NCBI RefSeq assembly: GCF_050947875.1
Contig: NC_134573.1
Coordinates: 34,679,615 to 34,743,614 of the forward strand
Source of the DNA: Dermacentor variabilis
Lineage: Eukaryota > Arthropoda > Arachnida > Ixodida > Ixodidae
Direction of reading: 5' to 3'
DNA length: 64,000 nucleotides
Shown: in pieces, positions 1 to 10,529 of the stretch
Position numbering within the stretch: position 1 is the first letter of the stretch
How the letters are laid out: each line of letters opens with the position of its first letter
Program-made: the position numbers and the translations under genes
Notes under the pieces: generated by a model
Databases searched by the model: none
Told to the model about the DNA's origin: nothing
The model's input: the letters and a program-made list of their open reading frames with translations, nothing else

Positions 1-110
1 AAGACACACACATGGCGTTTACCGACACGGGTTGCAACCCTCGAGAGATAGATTCAGTCCCGCCGTGCCGCCGCGTAGAAATAAACGTACGGCAGTAGCA
101 GTGGCGTAAC

Positions 111-614
111 CAGAAATTTCGATCGGGGGGCCTCACCTGGCAGCTCGGCCTCCTCCTTACAGAAATTGTTGGGGGATCAAATACATTAAACATTAATAAT
201 AACTGCGTTGCCATTGTCAAATATGCTGGAAACGAATTCTTGAACGCCACGCACCCTCAAGACAAGTAAAATATGTATTTTTTTCATAAAAGAGTGTACT
301 CGTGTGTCTGAAAAATTGTGCCCGAAATAAATGATATCAGTATTTTCATGTTTTCTGTATATTCAATAAGTAAAGCAAATATCACACGAACTTTAGAACT
401 ACATCAGTTTGAAACCAGCAACGCAGTGCATGCCGCTGCTATGAAAAATGTAAAGGCCATGAAATGAACAAGTGGAGGACAAATATTTTAATAAAACTTT
501 GTTAGCCTCGCTGCCTTTCTCTCATTTGCAGCTCTCTCTCTCTCTCTCTGCCATTCAAGAACCTTGTTTACATTTTTGTACATATGCAACGATCAGGGCA
601 AAAAATTGGAGGAT
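111..614. other. AT-rich stretch without a recognisable gene
   Basis: This lies just inside the left end of the putative hAT-like element. I see a short CT microsatellite (about 529-549) and short chance open frames, but no domain, RNA gene or clear repeat unit. Confidence 0.5.
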
Positions 615-869
615 GCTTAAGCTTCGCCTTCAAGAGTGGAACGCGACAGCGTTCCCGTCGACCCGCCAAGGGGTGTAAGACAATCGGCTACGGCGCAGCG
701 ACTACGCGCCCCGCATCGGACGTGGTGAGCGTCGAGCAACCCAGCGTTCGGCGCGACAACGATATGTGCGCCTGAGCAAGCGACGCACGCCTGAGCCTTA
801 GAAACAGCTCGTTTCTAAGGCAACACCGCGTTCACTAGAGGCGCTTTTGTACCGCTTTGAAGCATCGAT
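615..869. repeat. GC-rich dispersed repeat with perfect hairpin
   Basis: This GC-rich block differs in composition from its AT-rich left neighbour. It holds a perfect 11-bp inverted repeat (795-805 and 811-821, loop AGCTC). It resembles repeats I associate with tick genomes, but only one copy is in this window, so the family assignment comes from memory. Confidence 0.4.
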
Positions 870-1358
870 TGTACAATTTGCAGGCGGGAGGAGACAATTG
901 AACATGTTTTTCTGTATTGTTGGGATGCTGTTTTCCTCTGGGATGTGCTCCAGCGCACAATCAAAAAGATTTCCCCCTAGATGCGTATGGGATTCGCTAC
1001 TTGCCAATAGAAAGTGATGATGGTACCCCATTTGATATGATCATGCTTATGGCCCTGCATAGTATTTGGAAATGTAGAATGGCGGTAAGGCACACCGATC
1101 TCGATGCAAGAGCGGCTCGCCAGTATTTTAAAGAAAGCATACGGAACTTTGCAGAGGAACAAAAGTTGCTGGAGTGCATCCCAGAGTGGTTGCCACGTGT
1201 GGAATTATTATTGGCGATAAGGGAGTTTTAGCACAAGCGCGGCCGCACAAGTTCTGCGGTCGTTTTTAACATATTGTGAGTGTGCCTTTTGATTATTTGT
1301 GAATGTGTATTTTTTATCCGGGCCAATGACCGGCACTAAAGAAAAAAAAAGAAGAAAC
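870..1358 (+). pseudogene. 3' end of a non-LTR retrotransposon (C-terminal zinc knuckle of ORF2)
   Basis: The frame from 870 reads CTICRREETIEHVFLYC, a CX2C-X7-H-X4-C zinc knuckle of the kind found at the C-terminus of some LINE reverse transcriptase proteins. It continues with FLWDVLQRTIKK. One frameshift near 960-970 moves the reading to a frame that runs through DAYGIRYLPIES to a stop at 1229-1231. A 3' untranslated tail follows, ending in an A-rich stretch (about 1337-1357). No reverse transcriptase core is present, so this is a strongly 5'-truncated copy. The clade is uncertain; an L1/Tx1-like or R2-like group would fit the zinc knuckle. Confidence 0.6.
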
Positions 1359-1553
1359 TCGTGGCTCAGTGGTAACGTCTCCGTCTCACACTCCGGAGAC
1401 CCTGGTTCGATTCCCACCCAGCCCATCTTGCAAGTTGTTTTTTTATTCATGAAGTGCCTGCTGGGATTTATCGCTCACGGCCAACGCCGCCGACACCGAC
1501 ACCGACGGCACCGGCTTTTCTGCGACACGAGCTCCTTAACGCTGTCGCGTTAA
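1359..1553 (+). mobile_element. tRNA-derived SINE
   Basis: An RNA polymerase III box A (GTGGCTCAGTGG, about 1361-1372) and box B (GGTTCGATTCC, about 1405-1415) sit at tRNA spacing. The anticodon-loop region contains CTCACAC, reminiscent of tRNA-Val(CAC), but the arms do not fold into a clean tRNA and the acceptor stem is not closed, so it is not a tRNA gene. A tRNA-unrelated body follows, with a (CCGACA)-type stretch, ending near GCGTTAAAA. A SINE of about 200 bp called Ruka is described from Rhipicephalus; whether this is the same family needs alignment. Confidence 0.6.
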
Positions 1554-1690
1554 AATCTCAATGACGCTGTCCTTTGTCAGAATGTATTGCGCAGGAGCAG
1601 CTGTCACCGGTCGTGTATTGCGAGTAAGTGCTTCGAAATTACAGTCGCAACAGAGAGCACATATAAAAAGCAGGAGTTCTGCAAAATATA

Positions 1691-2960
1691 CGAAGGCGAA
1701 TCAAATGAAAGTGAGCCAATGTGAATATATGACAAACGGGCTACTTTATTTAAAAGTGGTCTCCACTGACTAACGAGTCGCGGGATTCGCGTTTCATAAG
1801 ACTCCTTGGGTTGCTGCTTTAAAACGTCTGTAACTGACTCCTTCACGTCATTGTCCGAGACGAATCTGGTTCCCTTGAGCTGTTTTTTTTCAAATGCTCC
1901 AAAATGCGGAAGTCGCAAGGTGACAGGTCTGGGCTGTATGGCGGATGTTGCAGCGTTTCCCGCTTGAACTTCGCCAGTTTTGTATTATAACCACATCATC
2001 GACGTGGGGACGGGCATTGTCGTGGAGCAAGTTGACCCCATTCCTCAATTTTCCACGTCGTTTGTTCTTGATTGCGACACGCAGCTGATCCGAAGTTTCA
2101 CAATATCGGAAACGATTGTACGTCTCTCCAGGTTTAGCAAGTTTGATCAATAATGGCCCCTGATGATCGAAAAAAAAAGTCAACAATGCCTTTCCAGCAA
2201 GAAATGACGGCGTCTGCTTTTCTTGGGGGTGGCAAATTCAAACGTTTCCACTGTAAGCTCTGCCGTCGTGTTTCAGGCTCGTAGTAGAGGCACCACGATT
2301 CGTCCCCGCTCACAATTGCAGACAAAAAGTCGTCACCCTCATCGCGATACCGGATTAGATGAGTCAAGGCAGCGCCGAACGTTTCCGTCTTCTGGCGGCT
2401 GTTCAAAATCTTGGGCATCCATTGCGCACGCAAGAGCCGATAACTGAATGATTTATGGTTCATGAATTATGGTGTGACACGAACCGTGACTGTTGTTCAC
2501 ACGCCCTGCCAATTCATCGATGATTATCCTCCGTTCTTGTCTAATCAGCCTTTGAAATTGTGTTGGGAGTGATTGCACGCTGGCTTTGGCCCGGTCTTGG
2601 ATCGTATTTGCAACTTCCCCGTCCTTCTTTGAACCGTTTGCTCCAACTCTTCACAGTGGTCAATGAAGTGCAATGTTCAACGTACATGGCAGCCATACGG
2701 CGACTAATATCTTTTTGGGAAATATCTTCATCTGTCAAAAACCTCACGACAGCACGCTGTTAAACTTTTGGAGTGTCCGTTATGTCACACAATCACGTTC
2801 AACCCAATGTGTGAGAGCATTAAAGAACCTTGATCCTCACACATGCGTGTCACTTTTGTAAATAAGAGATGCCTCTGTGCCACGTGCATGCCTCGCAGAT
2901 AATGAATCGAACCATTATTGCACAGGGTGGGTTGGCTCACTTTTATTTGACTCGCCTTCG
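1691..2960 (-). mobile_element. Full-length but dead mariner transposon
   Basis: Terminal inverted repeats of 29 bp lie at 1691-1719 and 2932-2960 with two mismatches. Both ends abut a TA dinucleotide (1689-1690 and 2961-2962), the expected Tc1/mariner target duplication. Element length is 1,270 bp, typical of mariner. It encloses a decayed transposase on the minus strand. It sits inside the putative hAT-like element and is therefore younger than it. Confidence 0.93.
1740..2760 (-). pseudogene. mariner transposase, frameshifted
   Basis: Read on the minus strand, the pieces follow mariner order. An N-terminal helix-turn-helix region (FLTDEDISQKDISRRM, about 2541-2750) comes first. The catalytic domain contains SGDESW with the first Asp at 2302-2304, LLHDNARPH with the second Asp at 2019-2021, and YSPDLSPCDF with the third Asp near 1912-1914. 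Spacing of the last two fits DD34D once one frameshift is allowed. The C-terminal part RIPRLVSQW ends near 1740. At least three frameshifts separate the pieces (about 2470-2540, 2160-2185 and 1895-2000), so no active enzyme is encoded. All three catalytic Asp codons survive, which suggests decay after, not before, insertion. Confidence 0.9.
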
Positions 2961-2962
2961 TA

Positions 2963-3336
2963 CATTAAAAATGCGAAGATACAATGGAATGTACAATTGA
3001 GAAGATACAGCTTGATAAAGGGAAAATAAGTGTCAATAGAAACAAAGTTCACTGCACGTATACACAAAACCTGGCAACAAGATATTTAAATATACACACA
3101 AGTCTCCAATAAATCTACGTACCTAAACAAAAGTCACTGCATATAATGCATCAAACAAGGAAAATAAACATGTTGCGCATCTACAGATTCACAGGTCACA
3201 GTCCCCCCTCCCTCCACTCCCCCGATGTATTGCGCGTGACGGAAGGCGGCGCGCTTCCTCCCCGCTTTTCTCCCTTGCGCACACAAGACTGACCCACAAT
3301 CGTCGGCTCACCCATGCCCCGTCCCCCTTACGCTTT
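2963..3336. other. No gene seen; right flank of mariner
   Basis: AT-rich sequence to about 3190, then a C-rich stretch. No domain, RNA gene or unit repeat is visible. Confidence 0.5.
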
Positions 3337-3470
3337 CACTCGCACATATAGCATGCGGCGCGCGGTCACGATGTTACCGCCCCTGGATTTTGTACAGAAC
3401 ATGAGAGCAACGGCGACGGCAGGAATGCGCCTGGAGTGTCCACATAACTGCTACCGCAATATATGAGTAC
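3337..3470 (+). repeat. 3' fragment of dispersed repeat family A
   Basis: This matches the 3' end of the repeat at 15845-16593. It shares CACTCGCACATA, then GGAATGCGCCTGG, then GTGTCCA-ATA and a GCTA-CGCAATA ending. Only the 3' part of the family is present here. Confidence 0.6.
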
Positions 3471-4744
3471 TCGGCAACTGAAGCGTCTTGTGGCCATTAC
3501 TTTCTGCAAAAGAAGTAATAAAATCGAACTTTCACCATGCGACAATGCGCTGCGCCACGACAGTCTTTTTTTTTCTTTTGTGGGGCGAGGGGCGCCGAAA
3601 TGAAATAACGCAGAGGAAAGCATATTGGCTACAATCTAATGCCTACTTTGGGCACCTAGTATGGCTGCCGAAGGAATATCGAAGAAGACGTGAGAAAGTT
3701 GGTCCACAGAGAACCACACGCATACTACTCGGTATCCTACACCGGTGAGACAAACTTTTCCGGAGAGGTGGCGCTCAAGTGAACGCGTTGCAATCCGTCG
3801 AGTCCCCGTAGTGATGGTGGCGAGCGACTATGCATTGTTTCTTTGTCTCGTCCGCTTGCCAGAAAGTGTCAAAAACTCTGTCACGCGAAAATCCACTCGG
3901 CCAGAGAAAACGAACGCGCATCGAAGTGCGCCGCGCGGTGGTCGATGCAGCACGAGAAAAACGCATGCGCTCTGGCTGGTTCGGCAGCCCACGGGTAGCG
4001 AGAACAAAAAACAAGAGGCTCAATCTGTCCTCGCGAATCGCAGTCCAAGTAGGAAAATAAATAAGAACGTAGTTACCTTTGCTGGCTTTAGTGTCTTAAC
4101 GTGGATGCTTTGGCGCAGATGAAAAAAAGATGTTGATATTCTTTTCTGTGACATGACGGCACAAATGAACCACTACAACGCTTCGTCTCATCGGACCTCG
4201 CTGCGTGTTTTTTCAACTTGTCAAATAGTATGCTGACTTGGCTTCTCTCGCTGTAGGGTCCGATGTACGATTTTAGAAAAGTCAATGCACCTTTGGCGTG
4301 AAATGTTTATAATAACATTAAACTCACGTAGTTTCGGCATTGAATATCTAAAGCACGACTTTGGAAATGTAATGCACCTTTCGCATCAAAAGTTTATGAG
4401 AACTTTATACCCATGAAGTTTCAGAATTGAAATCCAAACGCTCCCTAGATTCCGCGGCCTCCGCGAGATGCCGCGACAAGCCCGCTCGCCATCCAATGGC
4501 CTTTGAGACTTTGTCCTCGGATGGAGCTCCTTGCGTCACGGTATGTGACTCCCGGTGCGTGCGCGTTGCCACGAAATCCAGCCCGATTTCTCAATGTCTT
4601 TTCGAGCGTGAAAAGGACATTCTAGACAAAATCTAGCATGATTTCTGGCGCCGGCGGTTGTTTTGGTCGGCGGCGCATGACAGCACGAAAAAATTTCGGG
4701 GAGGGGCTGAAGCCCCATAAGGTCCCCCTTCCCCCTTCTCCCTT
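3471..4744. other. No recognisable gene; interior of hAT-like element
   Basis: Several short open frames exist on both strands (the longest 125 codons, 3745-4122), but none shows a domain, a codon-use signal or a homologue I recognise. Two similar blocks, each with a GCACCTTT-GCGT/CAT core (about 4285-4310 and 4370-4400), look like a local degenerate duplication. Confidence 0.45.
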
Positions 4745-5249
4745 GCTACGCCCCTGGGCAGTACGGCCCGCTGTGCTGACCTCTGCAGGACAGAAATGTT
4801 TGGCTCGCCGCCAAACCAGGCTCCGTGCGGTAGTACACCATTACTAAATCTGTTTGATATGTTTACGGATGTGCCGCCGTCTTTTTGTCAAATGCGAGAC
4901 TCAGCTTCCAGGCAGCCCTCTATCAATTATGACGTCAAGAAATCACTGCGATCCCTGTCCCCCATTTCTACGCCCCCCCACCCCGCCCCTTCTTACACGG
5001 TACTACGAGTATGCAGTTATTTCGCTATACTATTTATTTATTTATTTTTACCCTCAGAGTACACAATACATGCAGAGGGGTGGGACAATCCTACATGAAT
5101 ATATCATTCTGATAATAGGCAAGTAACATTTGAGGAAATAACATGGGTTAAACAATATAACAGCAATACATAAGCAAATAAGCACAGAATGACAATAATA
5201 TATATATGTATATATTCACGCATATATACAATAAAGGTACTGGAGTTAC

Positions 5250-6260
5250 ACAATGTTTAAGGACCAGCTAATCAACTGTTGAAACAAGGTGTTTTTGAAA
5301 CGTATGGGGTCGCGGATGCCCGTTATAGACCCGGAAAGCTGGTTCCAATCGCTTGCAGTCTTAGCCAAAAACGACAATGAATGGGTTACTGTGTTACTTT
5401 TGGGATTGTGAACCTTATGACAGTGGACGAGGTGCGCTGATATGAAAGGTGCGGCTGATATGAAAGTCAGTGGTGCTAGTTATTTTACGACAGATTACGC
5501 AATCACCTGCAAATAAACAAATTTGAGAGAGAATGTTAGTGGGCAAGTTATTTATGTAGTAGCAGTGGTCCGAGCATGGAGCCTTGTGGCCCGCCGCCAC
5601 ATAATACATTTGTCGCAGGTGACGCTCTCTCATTGACAAAAACGAACGCAACGCGGTTAGTACGGAAGGCCATTAGTTATAGCAGGGGTCCATATTAACT
5701 ATTTGCAATTTATGTAAGAGGCGATACAGTGGTTTACTTTCTCAAAAGCTTTAGCAAAGTCAAGGAATACACAGTCAGTAAGAAAATCAGAATCAACATT
5801 GTTATGTAAAGCCTTAGTGAACAATGGAAGTCGAGTGTCGTACGAAAATGTCTTACGAAATCCGTGTTGAAATGGAGTAAAAAAATTATTGTTCTCAAGA
5901 AAGCGTGCAAGATGTCCGTATATGACATGTTCCATTATTCTGCATGGTACTGAGGTAAGTAATATTGGTCTGTAATTAAATTGCCTGGGTTACACGTATC
6001 ACCGGATTTATGAATCGGTATGACTTTCCCTGATTTCCAATCCATTGGTAGTGATCCAGTTGTAAGTGATTGGGTGATTGGGTAAGTGATTGAATATGAT
6101 AGAAGAGTATTGCTTAGTGTTCTTAACAAATTTGGAGTTAATTTCGTCAACACTACAGGAAGAGAGCGGTAATTTACTGATTATAGCACAAATGCTAGAA
6201 CAGTTGTGTAATAGCTTCCATCGCAGAGTAGCTATATTGGCGGACCAGTGGATAATCATG
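5250..6260 (-). pseudogene. LINE-A reverse transcriptase remnant
   Basis: Pieces in order on the minus strand are VDEINSKFVKN, then LPMDWKSGKVIPIHKSGD, then MEHVIYGHLARFLENN, then FTPFQHGFRKTFS, then DCVFLDFAKAFEKVNH. After these comes the active-site block, which reads FAGD (5502-5513) instead of FADD, so one catalytic Asp is lost. The C-terminal region contains ASDWNQLSGSI and ends NTLFQQLIS near 5250. These are standard non-LTR reverse transcriptase motifs. Frameshifts lie near 5690, 5935 and 6150. Confidence 0.8.
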
Positions 6261-6829
6261 AACCGATGCGCGTGAGAATGAATTTACGAATGTGTCATTT
6301 AGAATAGCTGCACCGTCATGATCAGGCACAGCAGTACCAGATGATGTAGTAAGCAATATTGTGTTGCTATCTTTTTCGCTTCACAATATTCGAGAAACAT
6401 TTTGGGTTTGTTTTAAGTATATTAGGAAGAGTACTGTCAAGAAAGGTGAATAAGTTTGCTCTTTGCATGGATAGGTATTCTGCAGCAATTTCTTTATACG
6501 AGAACCAATGATCCAGCATGTTAATTTCTTTAGCGTTTCGTTATAGCTGCTTTTTCTTGTTATTTAGTCGATTAAGCTGAGTATTGAGCCAAGGAGCTCA
6601 GTTGCTACTGCACACACGTCGTAGGGGGATATAACGATTGATAGTTTCTCAAATCTTGCTTCTAAATATGGACCAGTTCAGATAGTTGAATAAGAAATTT
6701 TCATTGAAAGTTAGGAGCTCGGCGTCTGTCGCTGAGAAGTTGGCTTTTTACTTATCCCTATAGTTTTATAGGTTTTACGTTGGGATAGCCGTGTTGATGT
6801 TAGTGTGAAATGAAAGATGCCAAGATCAC

Positions 6830-7380
6830 TTAAACCCGCTAAGTGTGTTATGGGTAAAGTGTTTAGAATAAATGACATTAGCAATCTAGATCAAGAAGTG
6901 ATAAAGTATTATGCGTTACATGCGAACTGCCTGGAGGAAACCAAAGTCAGAACATAAGGCGATAAAATGTTCAGAGTGTGCACAAAAGGGCTGCAAAAAT
7001 GCGGATGCGTTAATCCACTTCATTTGCGGGAAGTTGAAATCACCCATTAAAATATAATTTCTGCTCCAGGAAAACGAACTCTGACTTGATCCGAAGAATC
7101 ACATAGGCTGCCGCAGAATGAACTTGGGCAAGCAGGAGAGCAATAACAGACACCGATAATGAGCTTCTTGCGGTTGATGATAACACAGCACCACAATAAT
7201 TCTAAATCTGTATTTATAGGCACACAAAACGAATTTATGTTTTCACCTACTGGCAGCTCCACACCCCCGCCAGTTCTGTTTGTGCGGTTGTTGCGGTAGC
7301 CAATATATTTGTGATTTGAATAAATAAACTCCGAGTTAGATATTTTGTCTGTTAACCATGTTTCGGTTAGCGCTATTATT
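6830..7380 (-). pseudogene. LINE-A AP-like endonuclease remnant
   Basis: Minus-strand reading gives LTETWLTDKIS, then YIGYRNNRTNRTGGGVELPV, then IIGVCYCSPA, then GDFNFPQMKW, in the order typical of LINE AP-like endonucleases. The acidic and Asn residues of the TETW and GDFN motifs are kept. A frameshift lies near 7045-7060, just before GDFN. The C-terminal part (SDH motif region) is decayed. Confidence 0.75.
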
Positions 7381-7597
7381 TTATTTATTTATGTCAGAAT
7401 ACTGCAGGCCAACAGTTATGGCCCATGCAGGAGGGGCTATACAAGGCATGTAAATACACTGTGACATAAAAGAGGAAAAAGAAAAAGAAAGAACGGCACT
7501 TTAACAGATTGCCGCTAATAGACAAGCAGAAAAATATATATACAACATGTACATATTCATTCATATATATACGCATACGCACATATACAGCACTCAT

Positions 7598-8430
7598 TCA
7601 CTCAAACAAATGCTCTTCTAGAGCTTTAACAAAATTAGGGGACTGGAAGATGGCCCCTGGAAGACAGTTCCAGTCGGAAACGGTCCTCGGGAAAAAACTG
7701 TGTTTGAATGTTTCAGTTCTTGCAAAAATTGGCTCCAGTAAATGACTTCCTGTGTGGTGTGTTCGTCTAGACAATAACTGTTTAAGTTCTGTGGGATGCG
7801 AAATGTTTAGTTTATGTGCTAAAATGTTATGCAGGAACAACAAACGGGACATTTTCCTACGTACTTGAAGTAGTTGGATGTTATTTGTTTTCATTAGTAT
7901 CGTAGGTGAATCAAGCCTTCTATATTTGTTATAAATAAACCTAATCGCTTTCCTTTGCACCATCTCAAGCTGGTAAATGTCCTTCTTTATGAACGGGTCC
8001 CATAAGACCGACGCGTACTCTAATTTTGATCTGATGAATGTAAAGTATGCAAGACGTTTAAGCTTACTTGGAGCGCCTCTAAGCTTCCGCCTCAGAAAGC
8101 ACAGTTTGGAAAATGATGAGGAACAAATGTCTGCAATATGCGCAGACCAGGTTAAATCGTTTGTTATTGTAACCCCTAAGTATTTATGATGTGTGACCTC
8201 CATAATAGAATGATTTAGAAGGCTGTAAGAGAAAGGAGAAACCTGTTTTTTGCGCGAAATTCGCAAGAGGACAGTTTTATCTAGGTTAAGTTGCATATTC
8301 CATTTAAGGCACCATTGATGAACAGCTAATAGTGAGTTTTGTAAGAGGTAATGATAATTACGCTCGTTTATGCTCTTGAAGAGAATGCAGTCATCTGCAA
8401 AAAGCTTGACAGAGATGATGTTTGCTAATT
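7598..8430 (-). pseudogene. LINE-B reverse transcriptase C-terminal half
   Basis: A long open frame without stops runs from the deletion junction. It begins VKLFADDCILF with the catalytic FADD motif intact (8390-8401). It continues through WNMQLNLDKTVLLRIS, KYLGVTITNDLTW, LRRKLRGAPSKLK, FIRSKLEYASVLWDPF and MVQRKAIRFIYNKY, and ends RTVSDWNCLPGAIF and LEEHLFE. These are typical thumb-region motifs of CR1/Jockey-group elements. More than 270 codons are open, so this copy is young compared with LINE-A. It lacks the polymerase fingers and cannot act alone. Confidence 0.88.
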
Positions 8431-8619
8431 ACGCTAATCGCTAATTACGCTACTTAGTTCATCTCTCTTTGGTATAATACTACGTATGTTGGCGTACAGT
8501 ACCGAGATGGCTGATGGTGCAGGTGTGTGGCCAACGCCCCTCTCGTTCATCTATTTCTTTGCCACAGGGCGACCTGAGCGAAGTGAACGGCGTGAGAGAC
8601 TTCGTTTTCTAACTGGGCT

Positions 8620-9310
8620 CGTTCACGGAAGAACTTCGTAAGCACTGGCATCGACCGGATTATATTGATAGCATTTCCCGTCGACAAGTAGCATATTATG
8701 CACTAGTTCAAATGGTTTTTTGAGGTCCTGGCCTAACTCGATTATTTCTTCCGTAAGTTGCGAGTCTTCGGGCAGAAATCTTCGCTAACGCCTATGTTGC
8801 TGTCTTTGAGCATGCGAGTCTTCGAAATAATCGGTTCATTTTACTATTGGTAAATTTCACTATTATTCGCCGGGATTTAGATGGGGCATTGCGTACGATT
8901 CTGTGTGCGCGGGATATGCTTCCGCCAACATTAGTTTTCAGGAGGTTGACTAATGTTTCCAATATCTTTCGCTCTGATTGCTGTGAGTTTTCTGTTGCCA
9001 CATCAGATATGCCGCCGAACACGTGGTTGTCGCGACGAGCGCGGTCCTCCGCGTCGTCCAATCTCGAATGAAGCATGACCATTTCTTTTCTAGCACATTT
9101 GAGTGACCATTCTGTTTGCCATTGATCGAGCACAGCGGTTCTACTTTCCACCATCTCTAGCCTCTTGATGTTGGCTACAGCATCACTAACGTTGCGCTGC
9201 TCAGTCTTCGATTCTGAGATGGCTGAGGACATTGCCCGTTGCATGGATTCGATACGGATTGAACGTTCGTTAAGGTACTTGACTATTTTTAGAAGGTGCA
9301 TCATCAGCAG
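8620..9310 (-). pseudogene. LINE-B ORF1-like nucleic-acid-binding protein remnant
   Basis: A 170-codon frame (8792-9304) starts with a predicted coiled coil (many E, K, R, L; about residues 15-90). It then reads RRDNHVFGGISD, then SERKILETLVNLLK, then ISRAHRI and SRRIIVKF, the layout of a LINE ORF1 protein with coiled coil and RRM-like domain. After a frameshift the C-terminal part continues in another frame (FLPEDSQLTEEIIELGQDL, then LLVDGKCYQYNP) to about 8620. ORF1 proteins bind the element RNA. This is inferred from layout and remembered family sequences, not alignment. Confidence 0.65.
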
Positions 9311-9465
9311 AAAGTCCGTGATTTATCTCGACGTCACCGCAGAGCAATAACAGCAAAGAAGAAAATTTGTCAAACAGTGCTCCCGCACTTTAAACACGAT
9401 AACACAGGGGTTACTTGATTTAAAACACTCATAAGGCAATTTAGTAAAATTGCTTGCCTGTATTA

Positions 9466-9815
9466 CGAAGAAGAGGGTGCGTGAGTATCCCATCATGGCT
9501 GGTGCCTCCGAAGCGCACTGAAGAAATTTTGCGTTTAGCTTTATCAATGATGTCGATGATTCAGTCGAAGTCGTGCCTGCGTATGGAAGTAGGTCCGCTG
9601 GCCAACTGCGTTCGCCTTGAATGAAATGCACCGCTTGGCTGCATCGGCTGGCAGAGCTGCAGTCGTTTCTAGAGCGGGCGCTTGTCCCGTCGGTCCAGCT
9701 GGTCGAGCCATCCGTGTGACCCACCCGCACGGATAGGAACTGCAATGCGAAGAAGAGGGTGCGCGAGCATCCCACTCTCTTCCTGCCTCCGTGCGCACTA
9801 TTTATTGTGTCGTCG
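9466..9815 (-). repeat. Duplicated segment in LINE-B 5' leader
   Basis: A block of about 50 bp containing CGAAGAAGAGGGTGC occurs at 9466 and again at 9748, offset 282 bp, with similar following sequence (GAGCATCCCA / GAGTATCCCA, then CGCAC). It lies upstream of ORF1 on the minus strand, where an internal promoter would be expected. Confidence 0.5.
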
Positions 9816-9967
9816 CTGTGTGGGCGAAACTCAGCTTTTCTTGACCAGGGGACGTATGTCCACGGAATCTCGGGCAGGAATATTTCGACAAACAGCCACG
9901 AAGGCGACATTATGAAATGCAACATGACATCAGCGTGAAACACAGATTGTCGCGTAAATAATTTCAC

Positions 9968-10529
9968 GGACTGCGTTTATTTTTCGAAAGACATGTAGAA
10001 CTTAACCCCTATTACTTCACATACTGCTTCTCTGAGAGGTATCTCATAAAAGCAGCAAATGTTGTAAAAATGGCTCTATTACGGTTTGCTAAGCATTGCT
10101 ACTGCACTGCTTTTCTATTGCCACCCTCAGTTTTTGTACAAGCTGGAAATGAATTGAAATTTAATTGTCTGAGGTCAGTCCTTTCAAGATTGTGCGTCCC
10201 CTCTCTTTACGAAAGTTTTGCTAAGCAAGTTAGGTTGAAGTCCGCGGAATGACGCAACCTTCAATGAGGGAAGGGCAACGTTTCTGTTCCCAAGGAACCA
10301 CCACCAGGCATGAGAAAAATAACCGGCACGATTCCACGCATACATCGCCTGCGGCTGCAAGTTATGAAGTTACCGTAGCGTTGTCAGCACTTAGCGATCT
10401 AGCTAGAACTTCCCTAGCTGTACAAGACAACTTGAAAGGAACTAAGAAACAAATAAATATGTGTGGTGTGAAGCATAACGTGCCAGCAAGGAGGATGGGT
10501 GGGGGGATGATGGTGCTGTTTCTCTATTC
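9968..10529. other. No recognisable gene
   Basis: Mixed-composition sequence between LINE-B and the Penelope fragment. Only short frames without domains are seen. The part from about 10500 may belong to the Penelope copy. Confidence 0.5.

Larger units (their letters stand above)
99..4756. mobile_element. Composite hAT-like DNA transposon with nested insertions
   Basis: The left end starts CAGTGGCGTAAC at 99-110. The right end (4745-4756), read on the minus strand, starts CAGGGGCGTAGC, so 10 of 12 terminal bases agree. The flanks are GGCAGTAG (91-98) and GGCAGTAC (4757-4764), a 7/8 match of the 8-bp size expected for hAT elements. No transposase of its own is visible, so it would be non-autonomous. 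Nested inside are a LINE tail (870-1358), a SINE (1359-1553), a mariner (1691-2960) and a repeat fragment (3337-3470). Chance matches at the ends are possible because similar G-rich ends are widespread in arthropod repeats. Confidence 0.45.
5030..7383 (-). mobile_element. LINE-A, 5'-truncated CR1/Jockey-like retrotransposon
   Basis: On the minus strand the order is endonuclease (7380-6830), linker, reverse transcriptase (6260-5450), C-terminal thumb region (to about 5250), 3' untranslated region and an AAAT-type tail (about 5028-5050). The 5' end is missing: the first recognisable residues are the endonuclease motif LTETWLTDKIS at about 7375-7340. The 5' break lies exactly against the AAAT-type tail of LINE-B. 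Many stops and frameshifts show that it is dead. Confidence 0.8.
7384..9967 (-). mobile_element. LINE-B, CR1/Jockey-like element with large internal deletion
   Basis: On the minus strand the order is a candidate 5' leader (9967-9310), ORF1 remnant (9310-8620), the first residues of the endonuclease (VLYANIRSIIPKRDELSSVI, about 8510-8450), then directly the end of the reverse transcriptase beginning just before FADD (8390-8401), then the thumb and C-terminus (to 7598) and an AAAT-type tail (7378-7392). Most of the endonuclease and most of the reverse transcriptase are missing. The junction lies at about 8425-8455, where GCTAATTACGCT is repeated, suggesting microhomology-linked loss. The 9967 boundary is approximate. 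Confidence 0.75.

Noticed and set aside
1359..1430. A functional tRNA-Val gene
   Set aside because: Box A and box B are present, but there is no closed acceptor stem and a SINE body follows.
9323..9967. 214-codon minus-strand frame upstream of LINE-B ORF1
   Set aside because: It covers the leader duplication (the same segment appears in altered register) and shows no domain, so it is probably 5' leader and not a gene.
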